Part shown: positions 39,075-49,091 of the stretch, piece after piece
How positions within the stretch are numbered: position 1 is the first letter of the stretch
How the letters are laid out: each line of letters starts with the position of its first letter
Assembly (NCBI RefSeq): GCF_030525615.1
Contig: NZ_JAUNEJ010000002.1
Span: 1 to 64,000 of the forward strand
DNA: 64,000 nt
From: Cutibacterium sp.
Lineage (GTDB): Bacteria > Actinomycetota > Actinomycetes > Propionibacteriales > Propionibacteriaceae
Reading direction: 5' to 3'
Made by a program: the position numbers and the translations under genes
Notes under the pieces: model-generated
Database searches by the model: none
What the model was told of the DNA's origin: nothing
What the model saw: only the letters and a program-made list of their open reading frames with translations

Positions 39075-40340
39075 GTGATCCTCAATCCAGGCTCCTCGCG
39101 CCTGCGCGCCCGCACCGTCTCGATTCCGGACCCCGGACCACTCGAGAACTACATGACGCCCAACAATTCGGTGTGCTTCCTGCACCACGATTACGGCATG
39201 GTCGGTCTGGGGGAACTCACCCGTTTCGAGACCGACTCCCCTACTGCCGCCGACGTTTGGTGGGAGGCGCTGTGCGACGATCTTGAACACGAGACCGAGA
39301 TGCCGGGAGCAGAGGCCACCGGACCCGTCGCTTTTGGATCCTTCGCCTTTGATCCCGACCGCTCGTCGTCACGCTCGGTCATGATCCTTCCCACGACGAT
39401 CATCGGCCGCTGGCCCGGCTACTCCTGGCTAACGCAGCTGTCCTGGGGGTCCATCGATGACGATCCACCCCGTCAACAGAGCGTGCCCCGACCCCCCAGC
39501 GCGATCACGATACAAGACGGCGTCGTCACTGCGGATAACTGGCGTCACATCGCCCGGCAGGTCCAAGACATCATGGGTCCTGACAGCCTTGAACAGATCG
39601 TTCTCATGCGCGACGTCGAGGCCAAGGCAACATCTCCGGTAGATCCGCGTTGGATTGTCGAGACACTTCATCGCCAGTTCCCCAACGCGTACACCTATCT
39701 CGTCGCAGGATCTATCGGCATCACCTCGAAGCTCACTGTGGGGGTCAGTAAGAACTTGGTGAGTTCTCGAGTCCTGACCCACTCTCCCGCTGTCGACGAG
39801 AACCACGAGGCTCTGCTGGCTGCAATGCAGAATAGGGGTCCGTTGGCTACTTACCATGCCGAAATCGTGGAACGCACTTGCGAGCGCCTGAGACAGTTCT
39901 GTGACACCCTCCACGTCCCCGACTGCCCGGGGGCTGTATTCAGCGAGATCTCCAACTACCTCGTCACCGATGTCACCGGAGTCCACAGCCCTGGCCAAGG
40001 ATCATGCCTGACCCTCGTCGACGCTTTGTGCCCGCCAGCGTTTGTCACCGGCCTTCCGCTGCGCCAGGCACAATGCGTCCTCGCTGAGATTGAACATCTT
40101 GATCGTGGTCGCGTCTCTGGGCCGACCGGATGGGTTGACTCCTTGGGTAATGGCCAGTGGGTCACCGATTGTCGAGGTGGTCAGATCGACGGCACCGACC
40201 CCTCCCTGGTCCACATCTTCTCCGGGCACCCCATCGGTTACGACGACGACGCTGACATCTTGTCATCCGAAGCCGAGGAGCGCCTCAAAACCCTCCTCGA
40301 CGTCTTCCCGATCGAGACGAACAGCCCGTCACAATCCTGA
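39075..40340 (+). CDS. Isochorismate synthase (MenF)-like protein with altered active site
   Basis: A 421-residue protein of the chorismate-binding fold. Structural landmarks remain: MVGLGELTRFE at the N-terminus, PNAYTYL, EIEHLDRGRVSGPTGWVD and NGQWVTDCRGG. Catalytic landmarks do not. The family KVVLAR appears as QIVLMR (base Lys to Gln), GxSPE as GITSK (acid Glu to Lys), the AGT block as LTHSPA, the metal-binding EH as YH, and HPTPAV as CPPAFV. It may be a non-catalytic relative or use a changed chemistry. GTG 39075 has no clear ribosome binding site; ATG 39153-39155 in frame is an alternative. Context is menaquinone synthesis, so a pathway role is inferred, not shown. Confidence 0.6.
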   Translation: MILNPGSSRLRARTVSIPDPGPLENYMTPNNSVCFLHHDYGMVGLGELTRFETDSPTAADVWWEALCDDLEHETEMPGAEATGPVAFGSFAFDPDRSSSRSVMILPTTIIGRWPGYSWLTQLSWGSIDDDPPRQQSVPRPPSAITIQDGVVTADNWRHIARQVQDIMGPDSLEQIVLMRDVEAKATSPVDPRWIVETLHRQFPNAYTYLVAGSIGITSKLTVGVSKNLVSSRVLTHSPAVDENHEALLAAMQNRGPLATYHAEIVERTCERLRQFCDTLHVPDCPGAVFSEISNYLVTDVTGVHSPGQGSCLTLVDALCPPAFVTGLPLRQAQCVLAEIEHLDRGRVSGPTGWVDSLGNGQWVTDCRGGQIDGTDPSLVHIFSGHPIGYDDDADILSSEAEERLKTLLDVFPIETNSPSQS

Positions 40341-40467
40341 GACCTAAAGCCTGCCCCTTTCGTCACCCCGGCAGCGTCAACACCCTCATGAACCGCAACA
40401 TCTAGGGCCGCACACAGCACTTCTCCAGCACTGATGTACCCCCCGGCTTCGCAGCGTGTGTCTTTCT

Positions 40468-42189
40468 CTAACGACGCTTGCGCTCGATGACCTTCTTCTC
40501 GACCTTGCCACCGCGAGCCTGCTGGCGGGCCTCGGCCAACTGACGCTGCGACTCCTCACGCATCTCCGCCAGATCCTGCTGGTTCATACCTCCCATACGC
40601 AAGAATCCGAAGACGACGATGGCAATGGTCACCGAAATCCACGGCGACCATCCGAGCACCACCGGAAAGGTGACGAGGGCAACCATGTCGAAGCCACGAA
40701 TAAGGTTGAACAACAGCCCCGGTGGCATAGCACCAGCCTGGGTAGCAACCATCGGCGAGGAGTAATCAGCCGGTTTGGCGCTGACCCAGCGAATGGCACC
40801 GGCCAGACCGGCGGCAGCCGTCACCAGGCCGTACATAATCGCCTGCCCCCATGGCCTCGACGTCGCCGAACCGACGCCATGGAAAGCCGGGATGACCGCA
40901 ATCGCCCAGATCGCCGCCGCCACAGCGGGCACCACCGAAGCCGCCGTGATGACCTGGCTCGTTGTGAAGGGCAGGCAGCGCACCAACCCCTTGGTGCGTG
41001 TCAGCACGCGCAGGCTGGTAAAGAGCGGAACCAGGGCCGCCACAAGCACCAGAGCCGAAACTGGAACAGTCAGCGCCCCAAACCCCAAGGCCGATACGGC
41101 GTACGGCACCACAGCCGTCACGATGAGAATGAGCACCGGTTTGGGGAAACGCATGAGCCGCTGCACGTCGCGCCACACCAGTGCGCTCAGCCCTTTGCCA
41201 CGCCCACGAGTGGCCCGCACCTGACCGCGTTCAACGGCCTCACGCTCCTGCAGGATGTCGCGAATAAGCGCGAAATCCAGAGCAAAGGCGGCGCCCTGCA
41301 TACCGGATGCCAGAGAACCTCCGGCCATAAGACGAGCTCGTCGGATCCGATTGAGACGGAGCCTGGCAATGATGTAAGAAATGACCAGAAGCACCGCCCC
41401 ACCACCGGCGACAGCCCAGGCGGAGGCCAGGTTGGCGTCACTCGACATCGGTACCGCATACCAGCCCGACGCGGTAGCAATGACTCCCAGCAAAACCGCC
41501 ACACCGGCCACTGCAGCCAGCGCCTCAACCACCTTGACCGGAGCAGTACGTTCCGCTCCCTGTTCGGCGGCTGCGAAAGAGACGACACCTGCCGCCCCCA
41601 ACGCGGTCGCGAGAGTCCAAGCAATGATGGCCGTACCAGACGCGCCAGTCAGGGCAGCCACCAACGCACCCAAGACAGCACCTGCAACGACGGCGACGAG
41701 GACCGCCGCCCCCAGACGTTTGGTCAGGAACCGGGCCCGGTTGATCGGCGCATCCATCAGCCAGAAACCCTCAGCTGCAGAGGCAAGCACCGGGCCAAAA
41801 ACCCGGGCAGTGGCCAGAGCAAAGGCCAGCACACCTGCCAGCGCGGCCCAAGGCAACAGACCTCGAGCCGTCTGACATCCAGTCGAGGTACATCCAGACG
41901 CCTGGCCCTGGGCCTGCACGATGAGGCTGATAATCATCGCGAGCACGACGACCAGGGAAAAGATGAGTACGTAGGCGTCGCCAATGGCCTGCCAGATGTT
42001 CCTTGTCGTTCGGCCCTTACGCCAGTCACCCATGAGGAGGGAAAGCTGACGCTCATCAGCCTGGCCTGCGAAAAACTCGTCGGGACGATGGGTAATGACC
42101 AGCTCCGGGTCAGGGACGACCACCGTCGTCTCAACCGGTTTTGGATGCTTGGGACGAGGCTTGGAGTGTTTGCTGGTACGTCGGCTCAT
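40468..42189 (-). CDS. Multi-pass membrane protein of an ABC transporter (DUF6297-like)
   Basis: A 573-residue protein with a basic N-terminus (RRTSKHSKPRPKHPKP), about twelve membrane segments and a charged C-terminal coil (LAEMREESQRQLAEARQQA). It overlaps the upstream ATPase gene by 4 bp (42186-42189), so the two form a transporter. The pattern resembles actinobacterial permeases of the DUF6297 type, though I can only assign it by general character. It lies between the menF-like gene and menG, but a link to quinones is not evident. Substrate unknown. Confidence 0.7.
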   Translation of the reverse strand: MSRRTSKHSKPRPKHPKPVETTVVVPDPELVITHRPDEFFAGQADERQLSLLMGDWRKGRTTRNIWQAIGDAYVLIFSLVVVLAMIISLIVQAQGQASGCTSTGCQTARGLLPWAALAGVLAFALATARVFGPVLASAAEGFWLMDAPINRARFLTKRLGAAVLVAVVAGAVLGALVAALTGASGTAIIAWTLATALGAAGVVSFAAAEQGAERTAPVKVVEALAAVAGVAVLLGVIATASGWYAVPMSSDANLASAWAVAGGGAVLLVISYIIARLRLNRIRRARLMAGGSLASGMQGAAFALDFALIRDILQEREAVERGQVRATRGRGKGLSALVWRDVQRLMRFPKPVLILIVTAVVPYAVSALGFGALTVPVSALVLVAALVPLFTSLRVLTRTKGLVRCLPFTTSQVITAASVVPAVAAAIWAIAVIPAFHGVGSATSRPWGQAIMYGLVTAAAGLAGAIRWVSAKPADYSSPMVATQAGAMPPGLLFNLIRGFDMVALVTFPVVLGWSPWISVTIAIVVFGFLRMGGMNQQDLAEMREESQRQLAEARQQARGGKVEKKVIERKRR

Positions 42190-42830
42190 CCGCGCGGGCC
42201 TCCCAGCTCCACAACGCGAGCGCCGAGAGCCTCGACGAGGGCCGGCTCGTGGCTGGCCATGACAATCGCCAGACCATGATTCATCTCCTCGCGCAGCCTC
42301 TTGCCAAGCCAGGCGACACCTTCGACGTCGAGCCGGGCCTCCGGCTCGTCGAGAACCAGGAGCTTGCGCGGACGCACCAAGGCTGTGGCAAGGCCGAGAC
42401 GGCGCCGCTGGCCAGAGGACAAGGTGCCGGGCAGCTGGCCAGACTGCGGAACGAGCTGAACCTCCTCGAGCACTTCGTCAACGAGAGCGTCGGCGTCAAC
42501 GAGCCCATGAGCACGAGCCAGCAAATCAAGGTGCTCAACCACCGACAGATCGGGGAAGAAGTCAAGGTCGTCGATGACCGTGGCAACGTTGCGGCGAAAC
42601 TCGGGATCCGTCTCGGAGACTCTCTTGCCGAGCACTTCAACTGTGCCAGAGCTGGGACGATCCGCCCCCACCAACATTCTCAATACCGTCGACTTGCCAG
42701 CACCGTTGCGACCGGTGAGCGCGACGGCCTCTTTCTCGTGAACGGTCAGGGACAGATGGTCGACGATGGTGCGATCACCATAAGATTTCGAAATGTCCTT
42801 GGCCACAAGGACGGTGGAGCGGGATGCCAT
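42186..42830 (-). CDS. ABC transporter ATP-binding protein
   Basis: A 214-residue nucleotide-binding domain. Walker A is [11 protein letters not shown], the signature is the degenerate [12 protein letters not shown] (SSGQ), and Walker B is [12 protein letters not shown] with Glu present; the switch region is MASHEP. Coupled by overlap with the 573-residue membrane protein. It starts close to and divergent from menG. Confidence 0.88.
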   Translation of the reverse strand: MASRSTVLVAKDISKSYGDRTIVDHLSLTVHEKEAVALTGRNGAGKSTVLRMLVGADRPSSGTVEVLGKRVSETDPEFRRNVATVIDDLDFFPDLSVVEHLDLLARAHGLVDADALVDEVLEEVQLVPQSGQLPGTLSSGQRRRLGLATALVRPRKLLVLDEPEARLDVEGVAWLGKRLREEMNHGLAIVMASHEPALVEALGARVVELGGPRG

Positions 42831-42888
42831 GGTTCATATTCTCCCGCACCGTCAAGGCCGACCCCAAACCGTGTGGAAGACTGGGCGC

Positions 42889-43608
42889 GTGTTGACGACC
42901 CGAGCCACCCTTGACAAGCACCGCGCCGATGTCGCTTCCATGTTCGACGCAGTGGCGAAGCGCTATGACGTCATGAACCAAATCATGACGTTGGGGGCGG
43001 TCGACACCTGGCGCGACCTCGTCGTCGAGGCAGTAGAGCCTGAGCCCGGCCAGGTCATCCTCGACCTGGCAGCAGGAACGGGCACGTCGTCGGCGACGTT
43101 CGCTGCCCACGGAGCGCAGGTCTACCCCACTGATATCTCCACCGGAATGCTGGCCGTCGGAAAACAACGTCAGCCCCATCTGCACTTTGTCGCCGGAGAC
43201 GCCACCTGCCTGCCCTATGCTGACGACTCCTTCGACGCCGTGACGATTTCTTACGGTTTGCGTAACGTCGAAGACCCGCACCAGGCACTGCGCGAGATGC
43301 TGCGCGTCACAAAACCGGGCGGACGGATCGTCGTCTGCGAGTTCTCGTACCCCACGTGGGCACCATTCCGCCATGTCTACACCAAGTATCTGTTGGCAGC
43401 GATTCCAGCTATGGCAAAGCTGGCCTCCTCGAATCGTGATGCCTACGACTACTTGGCCGAGTCAATTCTTGCCTGGCCCGACCAGCCTCACCTCGCCGAC
43501 ATGATGGCTGCGGCTGGCTGGCAGGCCATCGCGTGGCGCAATATCTGTGGCGGAGTCGTCGCCCTGCACCGGGGCTGGAAAGGCAGCGACGGGAAGGAGA
43601 TGGCCTGA
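42889..43608 (+). CDS. menG: Demethylmenaquinone methyltransferase
   Basis: A 239-residue class I SAM methyltransferase of the UbiE/MenG family; it performs the last step of menaquinone synthesis. GTG 42889 is chosen because the family starts with TLDKxxxxVASMFD, here [15 protein letters not shown]; the extension to 42793 overlaps the neighbouring gene. [12 protein letters not shown], the SAM motif [10 protein letters not shown] and [19 protein letters not shown] are family blocks. One base separates its stop from the next start. Confidence 0.93.
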   Translation: MLTTRATLDKHRADVASMFDAVAKRYDVMNQIMTLGAVDTWRDLVVEAVEPEPGQVILDLAAGTGTSSATFAAHGAQVYPTDISTGMLAVGKQRQPHLHFVAGDATCLPYADDSFDAVTISYGLRNVEDPHQALREMLRVTKPGGRIVVCEFSYPTWAPFRHVYTKYLLAAIPAMAKLASSNRDAYDYLAESILAWPDQPHLADMMAAAGWQAIAWRNICGGVVALHRGWKGSDGKEMA

Positions 43609-43609
43609 G

Positions 43610-45364
43610 GTGAGGGGTCCTTCTTCTCCAGTCCTCCTCGACGCTTGGGCAGCTAGCAGCTGTCCGGTAAAGACCCAGAACGCCTTCGACCCAGCCCTTG
43701 CTGAGCCCGTCGGAAACCCGCGTGACGACGAGTTCTTCGCGGGAGCCGAAGCTCACCTGATGACCATCTGTGACGCCCTGGCCGCCGTCCGCGAGGCCGT
43801 CGATCTACGTTCGGCGACATCCAGTGCGACCGCCCGCCGGGCCGCCACCCGCCGAGCCATGGACGCAGGCGCACCCGTTATCGTGTGCCCCCAACTACCG
43901 TCGTCTCCCCAAGGTCACCGCACCGGCTCCCCTGACGCCTTGGTGCTGGCCGGTAAGCGTGCCGACGGCGGACCTGGCTATCTGCCGGTCATCGTCAAGG
44001 ATTACCTGGTGTTGGAAAGCCACCACACTCTGGCAGAGTTCACGTGGGTGTCCCCACTCGACGACCCGGACCCTCGTCACGCCCGGATGTCTCTGGACCA
44101 GACCTTCCGTGCCAGCCAGGAGCGTGCCCTCATCCAGACTGCTCATTACTGGCGGCTCTTGGAGGATCTAGGAGTGGTCGCCACCCCTGACGAGTGCCCG
44201 AACCATCGTCGCCTCGTGGGTCTGGTCGGCCATGATGAAATCGGGATCTTGAATGGTGACCTGGCCGTCTCGTGGCTCGATCTCGACCACAAATTCATTC
44301 GCACCTTCTCGCGCTCGGCAGCCTCGCGATGGCGTCGGCGTAGCGTGTTGGACCGCTACGACCACGAGCACACCTTCCGGGTATCGGTAGCCGAGCATTC
44401 CAAGGCTGGCGGCGAACCCATGGTCACCCCGATCGTGGTCCATGAGTGCGAATCGTGTCAATGGTGGTCGGTTTGCGAACCACGTCTTGACGACGACGAC
44501 CTGTCACTGCGTATTTCCAAGGCTCCCCTGGACGTCCGGGAGATTTCGACGTTACGTCGGCTCGGCGTGGCCACCGTCGATGATCTGGCTGACGCAGACC
44601 TGACGGAGTTACTGCCGATCTACCTGCCCGAAGTCCAGCACCGCCCACGTCCTGAGCAGAGGCTCCGAGCCGCCGCCCGGCGCGCTCGCCTGATTCGCGA
44701 GGGAGTGCTGCTGGAACGCAACGACGAAGGACCCATCGACGTGCCTTCCTCCCGGCTGGAGATCGACTTCGACATTGAAACCTCCGCGCATGACCAGGTG
44801 TACCTGTGGGGTTTTGAGGTCAGCGATCCTGAGCACCTGCTCGATTCGACGACCGGAGACGAGCCCTATTACGTCGCCTTCAGCGAGTTCTCCGACATGG
44901 ATGACGATGACGAGAACAAGCTGGCCAGTCGGGCTATCAGGTGGCTCGACAAGATCGTGTCTGCCCACCCGGAGACGATCGTCGTCCACTACTCGGAATA
45001 CGAGATCGCCCACCTGCGCCACTTCGGCCGCGTTTGCTCTGACGAACAAACCCGAAACGCGGTGCGTCGTCTGCTGGACTCGGGGTGCTTCGTCGACCTC
45101 TTCACCACTGTCAAAGCCCATTTCTTTGGCGTCAAGGGGATCGGTCTCAAGGTCGTCGCCACCGCTGGCGCCGGGTTCTCCTGGCGAGACCCGGACCCAG
45201 GCGGCCTCAACTCCCAAACCTGGTGGGATATGGCTGTCCATGACCCTGACCCGCAGGTTCGCCAGTCTTCCAAGACTCGAGTCCTGGAGTACAACGAGGA
45301 CGATGTGAAAGCCACCTTGGCTGTTCGCCGTTGGATCGCCGAGGAGTTCTCCGGGCAAGCCTGA
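43610..45364 (+). CDS. TM0106-family RecB-like nuclease with RNase H-like domain
   Basis: A protein of about 584 residues starting at GTG 43610, directly after menG, with AAGGAG upstream inside menG. The N-terminal third has the RecB-like nuclease pattern (PDALVL, then YLPVIVKDYLV) followed by a Cys cluster (CESCQWWSVC) that resembles the Fe-S anchor of such nucleases. The C-terminal part is an RNase H-like exonuclease domain: DFDIET, HYSEYE and YNEDDVKAT give the acidic residues. This fused arrangement is that of the TM0106 family. The role in nucleic-acid processing is inferred from the domains; no link to menaquinone is expected. Confidence 0.8.
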   Translation: MRGPSSPVLLDAWAASSCPVKTQNAFDPALAEPVGNPRDDEFFAGAEAHLMTICDALAAVREAVDLRSATSSATARRAATRRAMDAGAPVIVCPQLPSSPQGHRTGSPDALVLAGKRADGGPGYLPVIVKDYLVLESHHTLAEFTWVSPLDDPDPRHARMSLDQTFRASQERALIQTAHYWRLLEDLGVVATPDECPNHRRLVGLVGHDEIGILNGDLAVSWLDLDHKFIRTFSRSAASRWRRRSVLDRYDHEHTFRVSVAEHSKAGGEPMVTPIVVHECESCQWWSVCEPRLDDDDLSLRISKAPLDVREISTLRRLGVATVDDLADADLTELLPIYLPEVQHRPRPEQRLRAAARRARLIREGVLLERNDEGPIDVPSSRLEIDFDIETSAHDQVYLWGFEVSDPEHLLDSTTGDEPYYVAFSEFSDMDDDDENKLASRAIRWLDKIVSAHPETIVVHYSEYEIAHLRHFGRVCSDEQTRNAVRRLLDSGCFVDLFTTVKAHFFGVKGIGLKVVATAGAGFSWRDPDPGGLNSQTWWDMAVHDPDPQVRQSSKTRVLEYNEDDVKATLAVRRWIAEEFSGQA

Positions 45365-45641
45365 CCCGCTGCCTCGCTCCAGATGTCTTGGCATAGCGGA
45401 ATTGCGTCACGGTATGACGAAATTACGTCTCGGCACGGGGCTGCTGCCGTCCGCGTTAGCTCAGACAAAAGATGATCCTGCCGAGGTAAAGGGATACCGT
45501 TTTGTTGACACGTCGCTGGGCGGGTCGACGAAATCGGGACCCCAGCCGAGCTGGCGGTATCCGGCGGAATCTACGCTGAGCTACTGGCTTTGCAGGCCTC
45601 AAGTTCGAAGGCCGACCACAAGAGATTGGAACGGTTCGGTA

Positions 45642-46523
45642 TCAATGTGAGATGAGGACCCCCACCAAGAGCCCGATCGAGCACACTAACTCGGCCAGAC
45701 CAGTGTTCTTGAGGGCCGGCACCAATGCCATTCCGGTAGCTTTGCTGACCATGGCTCTGACCGGCGAGACGAGCATTATCGCCATGATGAGGCCGAGCAA
45801 GACCCACCATGTCGTCAACGCCGCAACGACGATGACGCCAGCGCACGCCAGGGCCACCAACACGAGGTAGAGAATTCGCGTCCCCTGATGACCAAGTTTG
45901 GTGGCCAGAGTGTGCTTGCCGCTCACACGGTCGCCGTCGATGTCGCGCAGATTGTTGGCCACCAGCACTGCGCAGGCCATCGCACCAATGAGGCAGGCCG
46001 TCACCCAGCCAGCAACACCGACATGGTCCGTCTGGACGTACACCGTGCCGCCGACGGCCACCAGCCCGAAGAAGATGAAGACGAAGATCTCCCCCAGCCC
46101 GGCGTAGCCGTAGGGATGGGACCCACCGGTGTAGAACCAGGCCGCAAGAATGCAGGCCAGACCCACGATGATGAACCACCAGTGCCCGGTGATGATAGTG
46201 ATGACGAGACCGGCCACCGCCGAAACACCGAAACACCCGAAAGCTGCAGCCTTGACGTGGGAGGGCTCAGCGACCCCGGACCCGACCAGCCGCAGCGGAC
46301 CAACCCGGTCCTGACCATCGGAGCCACGGATACCGTCAGAGTAGTCATTGGCGAAGTTCACCCCAATAACCAGCCCGAGGGCCACCACCAGGCACAGCAA
46401 CGCCAGTCCCCAGCGCACCGTGCCGGTAGCGATGGCGATTGCGGTTCCGGCCAGCACCGGTGCAATCGCAGTGGGGAGGGTGCGAGGGCGCGCGCCCTCA
46501 AGCCATTCGGCTGCTGTGGCCAT
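45642..46523 (-). CDS. menA: 1,4-dihydroxy-2-naphthoate polyprenyltransferase
   Basis: A 293-residue UbiA-family membrane prenyltransferase that joins the polyprenyl chain to dihydroxynaphthoate. ATG 46523 is preceded by CAGGAG; the extension to 46601 is rejected. NFANDYSDGIRG carries the first Asp-rich motif for the diphosphate, and NNLRDIDGDRVSGKHTLA the second. EGARPRTLPTA is the typical MenA N-terminus. About eight to nine membrane segments. The chain would come from the synthase at 20618. Confidence 0.93.
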   Translation of the reverse strand: MATAAEWLEGARPRTLPTAIAPVLAGTAIAIATGTVRWGLALLCLVVALGLVIGVNFANDYSDGIRGSDGQDRVGPLRLVGSGVAEPSHVKAAAFGCFGVSAVAGLVITIITGHWWFIIVGLACILAAWFYTGGSHPYGYAGLGEIFVFIFFGLVAVGGTVYVQTDHVGVAGWVTACLIGAMACAVLVANNLRDIDGDRVSGKHTLATKLGHQGTRILYLVLVALACAGVIVVAALTTWWVLLGLIMAIMLVSPVRAMVSKATGMALVPALKNTGLAELVCSIGLLVGVLISH

Positions 46524-46729
46524 GGACAACTCCTGGGGTTGACGGTGAAGAGGGGTGCTGACCTGTGTCGGTCGCACCACCCCATGTCGGTTATGCACCA
46601 CAAGCGACCATATCGCCCTCGTGGATAGTCACCCCCTGCACAGTCAACCCCACATCTGCACAACCGGCGGGAAAGGTAGATAATCGCAAGTGGCCCGCAC
46701 CACCGTCCACCTTGATAGGAGTTCTATCC

Positions 46730-48016
46730 GTGAGAACCATGTTCGCCAGCCTGGCAGTTCCGAACTATCGGATTTACTTCTCGGGCACCATCATGACGAA
46801 CATGGGCCAGTGGATGGCCCGCACCGCTCAATCATGGCTCGTGCTCATGATTCTCACCAACGGGAATGCGGCCGTGCTGGGCTGGCTGATGGCCGTGAAC
46901 TTCGCCCCCATGTTCATCATCACCCCGTGGGCCGGGGCACTGGCTGACCGGGTATCCAAGCGCCGAATCATGGTGACCGCACAGATCATCCTGGCCATCG
47001 ACGCGACGATCCTGTCGACCCTCGTTCTGACCGGGGCCGTTCAGCTGTGGATGGTCTTCGTTATCTCGGCCATTGATGGCACTGCCAGTGCCTTCTACAG
47101 CCCAGCAACCCAGGCCTTCGTCTCGGAACTCGTCCCGCAGAAGAACCTGCCCAACGCAGTCAGCCTCAACTCAGCCTCCTTCAACGGAGCACGCCTGCTC
47201 GGACCTGGACTCGGTGGGCTGCTCATCGCCGCTGTTGGCGTCGGCTGGGTGATGGCGATCAACGTCGTCTGCTTCATCGGGTTCATCACCACCCTGCTCC
47301 TTCTCAAGGCTGAGCGGCTTTACACATCCCCACGGCCCGCAGAGAAGACCCGAGTACGCGACGGTCTCCGTTACGTCAAGCGTCGTCCAGATCTCGTCAT
47401 CTTGTTGACGATCGGGTTCATGATGGGCACCTTCGGCGTCAACTTCAACATTTCTGACGCCGTGATGGCGACCCAGGCCTTCGGGAAGGGGCCTGGTGAG
47501 TACGGTCTGCTTGGTTCTCTCATGGGCGTCGGTTCGATGACTGCCGCTCTGGGGGCCGCTCGACGCAAGCCTCGGCTGCGCTGGGTCGAGCTGGCCATGC
47601 TGGTCTACGCCGTCAGCATGACGATATCTGCCCTGGCCCCGAACTACGGTGTCTTCGCCGTGTTCAAGATCTTTGTGGGATGGGGAACCATCTCGACCCT
47701 CATCACCGCCAACGCCATGGTGCAAACCTCAGTTACCCCGCAAATGCGCGGACGTGTCATGAGCCTGTGGGCGACCCTGGTGATGGGCGGCACCCCGTTC
47801 GTCTCCCCCATCGTCGGATGGATCGGCAACGTCATCGGACCGCGCGCCACGGTCGCTTTCGGAGCCATCAGCCTCGGCATCACCTTCGTCGTCATCACCG
47901 CCGTCATCATGCACAATGACAAGATCCGGGTGGTATTCGATCCCTCCAAGCGCGCGCCGTGGCTCCGCCAGGTGCGTGGCAAAGTGACGATCGACTACGT
48001 CCAGCAGACAAAGTGA
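46730..48016 (+). CDS. MFS transporter, EntS/MFS_3-like
   Basis: A 428-residue permease with 12 predicted membrane segments. GTG 46730 has AGGAG eight bases upstream; the frame extends to 46565 without a better site. Blocks NYRIYFSGTIMTNMGQWM at the N-terminus and the DRVSKRRIMV loop between segments 2 and 3 are typical of the MFS_3 drug/siderophore exporter group. It is divergent from menA. The substrate is not predictable. Confidence 0.8.
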   Translation: MRTMFASLAVPNYRIYFSGTIMTNMGQWMARTAQSWLVLMILTNGNAAVLGWLMAVNFAPMFIITPWAGALADRVSKRRIMVTAQIILAIDATILSTLVLTGAVQLWMVFVISAIDGTASAFYSPATQAFVSELVPQKNLPNAVSLNSASFNGARLLGPGLGGLLIAAVGVGWVMAINVVCFIGFITTLLLLKAERLYTSPRPAEKTRVRDGLRYVKRRPDLVILLTIGFMMGTFGVNFNISDAVMATQAFGKGPGEYGLLGSLMGVGSMTAALGAARRKPRLRWVELAMLVYAVSMTISALAPNYGVFAVFKIFVGWGTISTLITANAMVQTSVTPQMRGRVMSLWATLVMGGTPFVSPIVGWIGNVIGPRATVAFGAISLGITFVVITAVIMHNDKIRVVFDPSKRAPWLRQVRGKVTIDYVQQTK

Positions 48017-48089
48017 GTCAGCCATAGCACCAGCGCCATTTAGCCGACCCGCTCTGGATATTCGGACCCAGGATGGTTCACTTGGTGCT

Positions 48090-49091
48090 ATGAAGAAACT
48101 CATCAATGCTGTTGAGGATGTCGTCGTTGACTCCCTGCGTGGCGTGGCGGCCGCCCACCTAAATTCTCTCAAAGTTGATCTTGACCATCGGATTGTGCTG
48201 CGAGCCAGTGGCCCGGTGCCCGGGAAGGTTGGGCTGGTCTCCGGTGGCGGATCGGGCCACGAACCGCTGCACTCCGGCTACGTTGGTCGCGGGATGCTGG
48301 ACGCTGCCTGCTGCGGCGAGGTATTCACCTCACCGGTCCCCGACCAGATCACCGAAGCCACCAAAGCCGTCGACGCCGGTGCCGGCGTGCTCCACATCGT
48401 CAAGAACTACACCGGTGACGTCATGAACTTCGATATGGCCGCTGAGATGGCCTCGATGGATACTGGCACCCGCGTGGAGTCAGTCGTCATTGCTGACGAT
48501 GTCGCTGTCAATGACTCCCTGTACACCGCAGGCCGCCGCGGTGTGGGCCTGACGGTTCTGGCTGAGAAAATCCTCGGTGCCGCCGCCGAGGAAAAGCGCG
48601 ACCTGGACGCCCTCCTTGAGCTCGCCAAGCGTGTCAACGACGGTGGCCGCTCGTTTGGCGTGGCGCTGACATCCTGCACCGTCCCGGCTGCCGGCAAACC
48701 CACCTTCGACCTCGGCGAGGATGAGATGGAATCCGGTGTCGGTATCCACGGCGAACCCGGTCGAGAGACCATCAAGCTGGGGACGGCTGCTGAGGTCGCT
48801 GGACAGATCGTCGAGCCGATCCTGGCCGACCGCGACTTCACCACAGCCCCCGTTATCGCAATGCTCAACGGTATGGGCGGAACACCTCTCATCGAGCAGT
48901 ACCTAGTGTGGGGAGAGGTGGCAAAAATCCTCGCTGGCAAGGGAGTTAAAGTCGCCCGTACCCTGGTCGGTAACCACATCACAAGCCTAGAGATGGCAGG
49001 ATGTTCTTTGACCTTGCTCTCTGCTGACGACGATCTCCTGACGCTGTGGGATGCCCCAGTGGAGACTCCCGGACTTCGATGGGGATGCTGA
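48090..49091 (+). CDS. dhaK: Dihydroxyacetone kinase subunit DhaK
   Basis: A 333-residue substrate-binding subunit of PTS-dependent dihydroxyacetone kinase. LVSGGGSGHEPLHSGYVG is the N-terminal glycine-rich block, and GIHGEPG contains His220, the residue that forms a covalent hemiaminal with dihydroxyacetone in E. coli DhaK (His218). It is the first gene of dhaKLM; the stop overlaps the dhaL start (TGATG). No dhaR or glycerol dehydrogenase is adjacent. Confidence 0.95.
   Translation: MKKLINAVEDVVVDSLRGVAAAHLNSLKVDLDHRIVLRASGPVPGKVGLVSGGGSGHEPLHSGYVGRGMLDAACCGEVFTSPVPDQITEATKAVDAGAGVLHIVKNYTGDVMNFDMAAEMASMDTGTRVESVVIADDVAVNDSLYTAGRRGVGLTVLAEKILGAAAEEKRDLDALLELAKRVNDGGRSFGVALTSCTVPAAGKPTFDLGEDEMESGVGIHGEPGRETIKLGTAAEVAGQIVEPILADRDFTTAPVIAMLNGMGGTPLIEQYLVWGEVAKILAGKGVKVARTLVGNHITSLEMAGCSLTLLSADDDLLTLWDAPVETPGLRWGC

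Noticed and set aside
45402-45650. 82-codon frame between the nuclease and menA
   Set aside because: No ribosome binding site or domain and it runs into the menA end; the 277-base gap shows nothing else.
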